Source: Cytophagales bacterium | GTDB lineage: Bacteria; Bacteroidota; Bacteroidia; Cytophagales; Amoebophilaceae | Length of the DNA: 10,626 bases | Direction: 5' to 3' | Assembly (NCBI GenBank): GCA_022360235.1 | Contig: JAKSDE010000330.1 | Location: 1-10,626 of the forward strand | In this document: positions 6,801 to 10,626 of the stretch, in pieces | Layout of the letters: each line of letters opens with the position of its first letter | Numbering within the stretch: the first letter of the stretch is position 1 | Made by a program: the position numbers and the translations under genes | The notes under the pieces: model-generated | Databases searched by the model: none | Told to the model about the DNA's origin: nothing | What the model saw: the letters and a program-made list of their open reading frames with translations, nothing else

Positions 6801-7190
6801 ACGCTAAAAGATGTAGAAGTTACTTCAGAAGATATTCCTGGTTGGTCAATAGCTCAGGAAGGTAAAATTACTGTAGCTTTAGATATTACGGTGGATGAGA
6901 CGTTGAAGAAAGAAGGGATAGCGCGTGACTTGGTAAATCGCATCCAAAATATGCGAAAAGAGATGGGCTTAGCAGTCCAAGACAAAATTAAGATGAAGGT
7001 CCAAAAAGGAAATTCCTTTATAGAAAGCGCTATTGCCCAAAACAAGGCCTACATCTGTCAAGAAATCCAAGCCCTACAACTAGATGTAGTAGATACCATA
7101 ATAGGAGGAAAGTCATTGCACATCGACGAACATACGTTGCGGGTTGCCATAGCAGTACCTAAGATAGATGGCCCAGTCAACGAAAATTAA
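3843..7190 (+). CDS. ileS: Isoleucyl-tRNA synthetase, type 2 (IleRS2-like)
   Basis: This class I aminoacyl-tRNA synthetase charges tRNA-Ile with isoleucine in the cytoplasm. At 1115 residues it has the size of the long, eukaryote-like type-2 enzymes found in Bacteroidota and some other bacteria. The N-terminal catalytic signature reads PSANGTPGIHHV, so the HIGH position is GIHH (residues 56-59). The KMSKS loop is KMSKR (655-659). The CP1 editing domain shows TTTPWTLPAN (227-236) and the GTGIVHIAPTFGTDD segment (342-356), so clearance of misactivated valine is expected. The DQTRGWF segment precedes the second half of the Rossmann fold. A long C-terminal region after about residue 700 holds the anticodon-binding part; no cysteine zinc knuckle of the E. 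coli type is seen. ATG 3843 is the first start after an in-frame stop and gives the usual MxxYPVYKQVNL beginning. The thioesterase gene follows after 45 bases and may share its transcript. Confidence 0.97.
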   Translation: MIKYPVYKQVNLANIAKEVLTFWKENHIFAQSIQSREGKSTFTFYEGPPSANGTPGIHHVLSRTVKDIFCRYKTLKGYQVKRKGGWDAHGLPVELQVEKTLGITKEDIGKQISIEEYNQQCREAVMSYKDQWDELTEKIGYWLDLQNPYITFDRAYMESLWYLLKELYTKKLLYKGYTIQPYSPAAGTGLSSHELNQPGCYKNVKDTSIVAQFKLKHTAQDYLLAWTTTPWTLPANSALAVDEKITYVKIRTFNPYTHQPIQVILAKAVMHQYFQVEEGENNYPRDLKHDQPHDKNIPWEIVDSLQGKALVGLEYEQLLPYVQPEKSAFRVIAGDFVSTEEGTGIVHIAPTFGTDDRRVAQKAGIPPITVKNEKGEEVPIVDKQGRFVKEITDFAGKYVKEAYASEEIRNDPAYKPTDVLIAIKLKNENKAFKVEKYEHSYPHCWRTDKPILYYPLEAWFIKTTACKERLIELNNTLHWKPPAIGTGRFGKWLENLVDWNLSRDRFWGTPLPIWRTKDQQEEKCIGSIDELKKEVDKAVEAGLMDKSLPEDVDLHRPYVDHVILVSDTGKKMYREPDLIDVWFDAGAMPYAQWHYPFENQAVFEKNYPADLIAEGIDQTRGWFFTLHVLATLLFDTVAFKNVVVNGLVLDKHGNKMSKRLGNTVDPFTILDQYGPDATRWYMISNANPWDNLKFDPAGIEEIQRKFFSTLQNTYNFFALYANLDQFTFAEATSVQNIESDRWILSRLHSLIQSVEQAYEEYGPTKAARAIQNFVVDDLSNWYVRLNRKRFWKSEHTQDKQSAYQTLYTCLVTVAKLASPVAPFYMERLYQDLNRVTQKEPAISVHLCDFPQANPAYMDTALEEKMHWAQTIASLVHSLRKKHKIKVRQPLSKILVPILDSQLRTQIETVKDLMLSEVNVKQIVYIEDTSTILRKRIKPNFKKLGKLYGARMKAIAQVIAQLSQEEIKRFEQQDHFDLPLDNENISLTLKDVEVTSEDIPGWSIAQEGKITVALDITVDETLKKEGIARDLVNRIQNMRKEMGLAVQDKIKMKVQKGNSFIESAIAQNKAYICQEIQALQLDVVDTIIGGKSLHIDEHTLRVAIAVPKIDGPVNEN

Positions 7191-7235
7191 CAAACTACAC
7201 AATCGAAAAAGCACCCAATCAATAAAGCAAATAAT

Positions 7236-7676
7236 ATGCCTAGAATAAAAATTAACCTCCCTAAAACATTCAATTTTTCTACACAAACCAATTTAAGAGT
7301 TTCAGATATTAACTACAGTGGGCACCTTGGCAATGATGCAGTACTCTCATTGATTCATGAAGCACGTCTACGTTTTTTAGAACAATATGGATACGATGAA
7401 TATAATCTAGCAGGGGTAGGCCTCATCATGGTAGATTGTGCCATTATATACAAGTCAGAAGGATTCTATGGCGATTTAATCGAAATGCAGGTCGCTATAG
7501 ATGATTTTACGAAACATAGTTTTGACTTGTTTTATCGTCTAAAAAATATAAAAACAGGCAAAGACTTGGTGCATGCCAAAACAAGGATGGTGTGCTTTGA
7601 TTATCAGGCAAGGAAAATACAGCTACTCCCCCCTATATTTAGAAATATTTTTGAAAAAGAAGCAAGCGAGAGATGA
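7236..7676 (+). CDS. Acyl-CoA thioesterase-like protein of the 4HBT hotdog family
   Basis: The 146-residue protein has the length and pattern of a single hotdog domain of the 4-hydroxybenzoyl-CoA thioesterase/YbgC type (PF03061/PF13279). The signature RVSDINYSGHLGNDAVL (residues 21-37) is followed by a helix with HEARLRFLEQYG (41-52), then the beta strands of the hotdog sheet. Members hydrolyse acyl-CoA or acyl-ACP thioesters as cytoplasmic oligomers; the substrate is unknown. In many relatives the segment reads D-x-D-x-x-G-H and the second aspartate is catalytic; here that place is N26. The D-x-N form recurs in Bacteroidota homologues as far as I recall, so it need not mean loss of activity. 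The gene lies 45 bases after ileS on the same strand. ATG 7236 follows an A-rich stretch rather than a Shine-Dalgarno. Confidence 0.85.
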   Translation: MPRIKINLPKTFNFSTQTNLRVSDINYSGHLGNDAVLSLIHEARLRFLEQYGYDEYNLAGVGLIMVDCAIIYKSEGFYGDLIEMQVAIDDFTKHSFDLFYRLKNIKTGKDLVHAKTRMVCFDYQARKIQLLPPIFRNIFEKEASER

Positions 7677-7710
7677 GTGTCCACCCTTTGAAGCTAGTCG
7701 GCCCTTAATA

Positions 7711-7734
7711 ACCGTTCGATGGTGCTATTTTTTT
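7711..7734 (+). terminator. Possible intrinsic terminator after the thioesterase gene
   Basis: ACCGT (7711-7715) pairs with ATGGT (7719-7723) around a TCG loop, including one G-U pair. After GCTA a run of seven T follows (7728-7734). It lies 35 bases past the thioesterase stop, a suitable place to end the ileS-thioesterase transcript. The stem is short and the T-run is offset by four bases, so it would be weak. Confidence 0.4.
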
Positions 7735-7995
7735 AGTTCTTAGTTCCTGGTTTCGATAGGGGACTGCAGAAAACACGCCTCTCATGGGTCTTGATGAGGT
7801 GCTTTACCGAGCAGAGGATAGGCTATTTTTTGCAAGGTTTTTATAGTGCCCTCCAGGTTTTTCTTGCCAATATGGCTCCGCTATAGATGAGTTTTGGTGA
7901 GATAAAACGCTCATCTAAGTGTAAAAACATAGTATTTAATGCTTATTAAGGGTCGACTAATTATGTTATGTATAAAGATTCGAAACTAAGAACTA
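7734..7995. repeat. 262-bp stretch bounded by inverted heptamer-type ends; includes dispersed 24-bp repeat copy 2
   Basis: The left end (7734-7758) carries TAGTTCTTAG, then TTCCTGG, then TTTCGATA. The right end read on the minus strand (7995-7978) is TAGTTCTTAGTTTCGAAT, the same sequence without the seven bases TTCCTGG. So 16 bases match as an inverted pair with a heptamer-sized gap. The left end is also copy 2 of the dispersed 24-bp repeat (7735-7758). Inside there is no coding frame, only the hairpin at 7884-7917. No target duplication is obvious outside the ends. This fits a miniature inverted-repeat element, or a decayed one. The stretch fills most of the 359-base gap between the thioesterase and antiporter genes. 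Confidence 0.5.
7884..7917. other. Long hairpin inside the inverted-repeat stretch
   Basis: TAGATGAG-TTTT (7884-7895) pairs with AAAA-(CG)-CTCATCTA (7904-7917), 12 pairs with a two-base bulge, around the eight-base loop GGTGAGAT. No T-run follows on either strand. It is the strongest fold in this gap and sits between convergent genes; it could be part of a mobile element or impede readthrough. Confidence 0.5.
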
Positions 7996-8035
7996 CAAAC
8001 TCCCTCAGCCACGTTTCTTGAGTCGTGGGCGTATG

Positions 8036-9502
8036 TCAACCAATACCCAAGCACGCCTTTAGTTCTTTAATTTCATTTTTATCATCGGTCATGACCATTA
8101 GTTTATCTCCTTCCTCAATCACCGTATCTCCCCGAGGTGTTAAGTAGCGTTTATCTCTCTCAACGAGTACAATTAATGCATTTTTGGGAAGTCCTAACTG
8201 TACTATTTGCTTGCCGGCTGCTTCTGCTCCTTTAGGAACTACTAACTCCAACAATTCACTCTTAACATCCTCTGATAATTTGAGTGTCCAAGGCTTCTTC
8301 TTTTTAATAGGGGAAGTATCTTCAAGTTGAAGCCACTTAGCAAAAGGGTAGAGTGTTGTGCCTTGAAGTAGCACAGACGTAAGGACAATGAAAAATACAA
8401 TATGAAAGATTTTATCGGACTTATCAATCTTTTCAATCAAGGGGTAGGTAGCAAATACAATAGGTACAGCTCCTTTAAGCCCTACCCATGAAATAAACAA
8501 TTTTTGATTAAAATTTGTTTTGGAGAAAGCCAGGGAAAGAAATACACTCAGTGGCCGTGCTATAAACATTGACACAGCAGCGATAAGAAGCCCTATGCCT
8601 GCAATGGGGATGAGACTAGGAGGACAAACAAGCAATCCTAAAACAATAAACATCACGATTTGCATGAGCCATGCTATACCGTCGTAGAATCGGACAAGGC
8701 TCTTTTTATGGATGAAGTCTCGACTACCTAATATAAGCCCTGCAATATACACTGCTAGAAAGCCATTGCCATGGAGCACATGGGTAGCTGAGTAGGTAAA
8801 TAAAATCATAGAAAGGGTTAAAGCAGGGTAAAGTGCTTCGTAGGGAAGTCGCGCTTTATTGATAACAAATATCATTGCTTTTCCCATGATAAATCCTGCA
8901 AAACCACCTATCAGCATCTCTTGAAAGAACTTAGGTATGACAGATACTATGTTGACTTCTTGATCGCTAGCTAGCAAGCTAGTAAAGAAAATGGTGAGGA
9001 AGTAGGCCATAGCATCGTTACTTCCTGACTCTAGCTCTAAAGTGGGGGCAAGTTTAGCCTTCAGATTAATATTTCTAGATCTTAAAATGGAGAATACAGC
9101 GGTAGCATCGGTAGAAGAAACAATAGAGCCTACTAAAAACCCTTCTAGAAAGTTAAAATCCGTTACCAGATAGATAAAATAGCCTAGCGTAGAGGCGGTA
9201 ATTAAGACACCTAGGGTAGATAATAAGACACCATTCCAGATAATAGGACGGATGTCTTCAAACGCTGTATCAAGCCCGCCAGAAAAAAGAATAAAGGTAA
9301 GGGTAATGGCCCCTAGCACTTGTGCTTTGTGCGGATCTTCAAAGCGAATCCACCCTATCCCATCAGAGCCTGCTAACATGCCGATGGCTAAGAATAGCAG
9401 GAGTGTAGGAACACCTAGCTTCGTTGAAATTTTGCTAGAGAGTATGCTGATGAAGAGGAGGAATGATCCAACAATTAGTATGCCTTCTACTGTAAAATTC
9501 AT
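8036..9502 (-). CDS. nhaP2: NhaP2-type potassium (cation)/proton antiporter with C-terminal RCK/TrkA-C domain
   Basis: This inner-membrane CPA1-family exchanger probably moves K+ or Na+ against H+ for pH and ion balance. From the chosen start it has 488 residues. About 12 hydrophobic segments span residues 7-390 (PF00999), including the STDATAVFSILRSR region (130-143), ESGSND (158-163, with the N162-D163 pair typical of electroneutral CPA1 exchangers) and WVGLKGAVPI (339-348). A soluble TrkA-C (RCK-C) domain occupies about 412-486, as in NhaP2/CvrA proteins, and suggests control by a bound ligand. The frame could open at 9571, but ATG 9502 (MNFTVEGILI) matches homologues, and the predicted promoter lies at 9525-9556, inside the longer version, so the short start is preferred. 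The hydrolase gene lies upstream on the same strand. Which cation is carried is not shown by sequence. Confidence 0.9.
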   Translation of the reverse strand: MNFTVEGILIVGSFLLFISILSSKISTKLGVPTLLLFLAIGMLAGSDGIGWIRFEDPHKAQVLGAITLTFILFSGGLDTAFEDIRPIIWNGVLLSTLGVLITASTLGYFIYLVTDFNFLEGFLVGSIVSSTDATAVFSILRSRNINLKAKLAPTLELESGSNDAMAYFLTIFFTSLLASDQEVNIVSVIPKFFQEMLIGGFAGFIMGKAMIFVINKARLPYEALYPALTLSMILFTYSATHVLHGNGFLAVYIAGLILGSRDFIHKKSLVRFYDGIAWLMQIVMFIVLGLLVCPPSLIPIAGIGLLIAAVSMFIARPLSVFLSLAFSKTNFNQKLFISWVGLKGAVPIVFATYPLIEKIDKSDKIFHIVFFIVLTSVLLQGTTLYPFAKWLQLEDTSPIKKKKPWTLKLSEDVKSELLELVVPKGAEAAGKQIVQLGLPKNALIVLVERDKRYLTPRGDTVIEEGDKLMVMTDDKNEIKELKACLGIG

Positions 9503-9524
9503 TGAGTATTTATTATAATCTCGT

Positions 9525-9556
9525 CGAAGATAGCTAATATAGTTTATAAAAACAAA
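9525..9556 (-). promoter_or_regulatory. Predicted Bacteroidota-type promoter of the antiporter gene
   Basis: On the minus strand TTTG (9556-9553) is followed after exactly 20 bases by TATCTTCG (9532-9525), one mismatch from TAnnTTTG. The spacing is that of the Bacteroidota -33/-7 promoter. Transcription would start near 9520, leaving a leader of under 20 bases to ATG 9502. It separates the antiporter from hydrolase transcription and argues against the longer start at 9571. Confidence 0.5.
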
Positions 9557-9647
9557 AAAAAGTTTGGACAAGAAGGACTGATGTAGTAAAATCCATTTTG
9601 CGATTAATGCTTACGTCGTTGTTCTACGGGGGCTTTTAGTCACTGTT

Positions 9648-10421
9648 TTACGAAGTTTCATGTACGATATAGCGACTTGCCCATATAGCAATTATACTAC
9701 CTACATACATTGAGTCTACTTTTTTTGTCAAGAGGTGATCCGCACCCTCTAAGGAAATAAAACTCTTGGGGTGCGTTGCTAGCTTATAAATTTTAGCAGC
9801 ATGCTCAATACTTACAATCGTATCTTGCGGAGAATGCATAATGAGTAGTGCCTTTTTTAAGTTTTTGAGCTCAGCGGCTAAGTCTACTTGTGCCAGGTCA
9901 TCGATAAACTGTTTTTTAATAGTAAAAGGTCTTCCTCCGATAGAGACAGTAGCTTTACCTTCTTTGTTAATTTTCGCTATACTTTCTTGAAAATGGTTTT
10001 GTACATGGAGTGGTTCGGCAGGTGCTCCTAACGTTACTATAGCTTTCACGTCGTCCAGGCGCGTAGCAGCTAAAAGTACAGCAGCACCGCCCAATGAATG
10101 TCCTATGATAATTTGAGGAGCTTGATAGCTTTCTTTTAGAAATTTTGCGGCTACAATCAGGTCTTCTACATTAGATGAAAAATTAGTATCCATAAAATCT
10201 CCTCCACTTTGTCCTAGGCCGGTAAAGTCAAATCTAAACACAGCTATACCTTGCTGGGTTAAGGCTTGCGTAATATGCAGGACAGCTTTGAGGTCTTTGT
10301 GACAAGTAAAACAGTGCGCAAATAAAGCATATGCGCTTGGATTGCTACCTACAGGTAAAGCCAAACTTCCTGCTAAGGAGATCCCTTCGCGGCTTTCAAA
10401 TTGCATCTCTTTTGTCTTCAT
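9648..10421 (-). CDS. Alpha/beta hydrolase (hydrolase half of the hydrolase/OsmC fusion family, without OsmC)
   Basis: A 257-residue serine hydrolase of unknown substrate, presumably cytoplasmic. Visible motifs are the oxyanion-region segment HCFTCHKD (36-43), FRFDFTGLGQSGGDF (62-76), the nucleophile elbow GHSLGG (107-112, S109), the acid in HSPQD (D200) and the histidine in GADHLL (H229), so the triad is complete. The segments FAHCFTC, DTNFSSNVEDL and the ending IWASRYI are those of bifunctional hydrolase/OsmC proteins of about 400 residues, in which an OsmC peroxidase-like domain follows. Here translation stops six residues after that point and the next 145 bases before the antiporter start encode no OsmC segment that I can see. 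It is either a natural single-domain version or a truncated fusion. ATG 10421 begins MKTKEMQFESREGISLAG, as in relatives. Transcription probably comes from 10450-10480. Confidence 0.88.
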   Translation of the reverse strand: MKTKEMQFESREGISLAGSLALPVGSNPSAYALFAHCFTCHKDLKAVLHITQALTQQGIAVFRFDFTGLGQSGGDFMDTNFSSNVEDLIVAAKFLKESYQAPQIIIGHSLGGAAVLLAATRLDDVKAIVTLGAPAEPLHVQNHFQESIAKINKEGKATVSIGGRPFTIKKQFIDDLAQVDLAAELKNLKKALLIMHSPQDTIVSIEHAAKIYKLATHPKSFISLEGADHLLTKKVDSMYVGSIIAIWASRYIVHETS

Positions 10422-10441
10422 AAGCTATAGGTTAATTATAC

Positions 10442-10461
10442 TATATACTCAAGTGTATATA
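10442..10461. promoter_or_regulatory. Inverted repeat over the hydrolase promoter, possible operator
   Basis: TATATAC (10442-10448) and GTATATA (10455-10461) form a perfect 7-bp dyad with a six-base spacer. It fully covers the predicted -7 box of the hydrolase gene, a position where a dimeric repressor would block transcription. The regulator is unknown, and AT-rich dyads can arise by chance. Confidence 0.35.
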
Positions 10462-10480
10462 ATATTTGAAATAGAACAAT
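10450..10480 (-). promoter_or_regulatory. Predicted Bacteroidota-type promoter of the hydrolase gene
   Basis: On the minus strand ATTG (10480-10477) is followed after 19 bases by TACACTTG (10457-10450), one mismatch from TAnnTTTG. The -7 box ends 28 bases before ATG 10421, so the leader would be about 20-25 bases. The layout is the same as for the antiporter promoter. Confidence 0.45.
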
Positions 10481-10509
10481 ATAATAGCTTTTAGTTTAAA
10501 TTTCAAGCA

Positions 10510-10626
10510 CTGAGTTCTGAGTTCTGGGTTCTGAGTTCTGGGTTCTGAGTTCTGGGTTCTGAGTTCTGGGTTCTGAGTTCTGGGTTCTGAGTTCTGGGTT
10601 CTGAGTTCTGGGTTCTGAGTTCTGGG
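10510..10626 (+). repeat. Heptamer satellite array (CTGAGTT/CTGGGTT), continues past the window
   Basis: Sixteen complete heptamers plus five bases run head to tail from 10510 to the end of the window. The first two are CTGAGTT; after that CTGGGTT and CTGAGTT alternate strictly, so the higher-order period is 14 bases. No unit departs from these two forms. The left border is sharp (TTTCAAGCA, then the array). No gene is involved: the nearest start, of the hydrolase, is at 10421 and points away. Seven-base units are not frame-neutral, which fits a noncoding array. Confidence 0.97.

Noticed and set aside
8009..8028. CCACG/CGTGG stem just after the antiporter stop as a terminator
   Set aside because: Only five pairs with a ten-base loop and no T-run on the minus strand.
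9503..9571. N-terminal extension of the antiporter (23 more residues, start at 9571)
   Set aside because: The predicted promoter lies inside it, and MNFTVEG at 9502 matches the usual family beginning.
10510..10626. CRISPR array or coding repeat at the window end
   Set aside because: The units are contiguous heptamers without spacers, and seven-base units do not keep a reading frame.

Overview
The window is low-GC DNA from a bacterium that is most probably a member of the Bacteroidota, and plausibly an intracellular symbiont of the Amoebophilaceae type. This placement is inferred. It rests on the long type-2 isoleucyl-tRNA synthetase, the 4HBT thioesterase with a D-x-N active-site segment, and the hydrolase normally fused to OsmC in this phylum. 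Start codons mostly lack a purine-rich Shine-Dalgarno, and three sites fit the Bacteroidota promoter pattern (TTG, 19-21 bases, TAnnTTTG). The Rpn-type transposase tail, repeat-rich gaps and an expanded heptamer array suggest a genome with much mobile or decaying DNA. Housekeeping genes sit between repeat-bearing intergenic stretches.

Layout. Positions 1-236 hold the C-terminal tail of an Rpn/PD-(D/E)XK transposase-like protein, cut by the window start. An Lrp/AsnC regulator (559-1068) and dephospho-CoA kinase coaE (1103-1696) follow on the plus strand. A tRNA-His gene converges on them from the minus strand (1779-1856). A gap of about 620 bases with strong hairpins and a dispersed repeat precedes a polysaccharide deacetylase (2482-3426). 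After another gap of 416 bases comes ileS (3843-7190), followed 45 bases later by a hotdog thioesterase (7236-7676). A 359-base gap bounded by an inverted repeat separates these from two minus-strand genes: an alpha/beta hydrolase (9648-10421) and, downstream of it, an NhaP2-type cation/proton antiporter (8036-9502). The window ends inside a satellite of heptamers CTGAGTT/CTGGGTT (10510-10626).

How the parts relate. Most genes are core metabolism or translation (CoA synthesis, Ile-tRNA charging, His decoding) or envelope and ion homeostasis. No multi-gene defence, secretion or biosynthetic system is visible. The most distinctive signal is a repeat family. The terminal satellite, two dispersed copies of a 24-base sequence (1960-1983 and 7735-7758) and the inverted ends around 7734-7995 are all built from variants of one heptamer, which suggests one element family at different stages of decay or expansion. 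Other points worth attention are the GIHH form of the HIGH motif in IleRS, two adjacent U-U mismatches in the tRNA-His acceptor stem, and a dyad overlapping the predicted hydrolase promoter.
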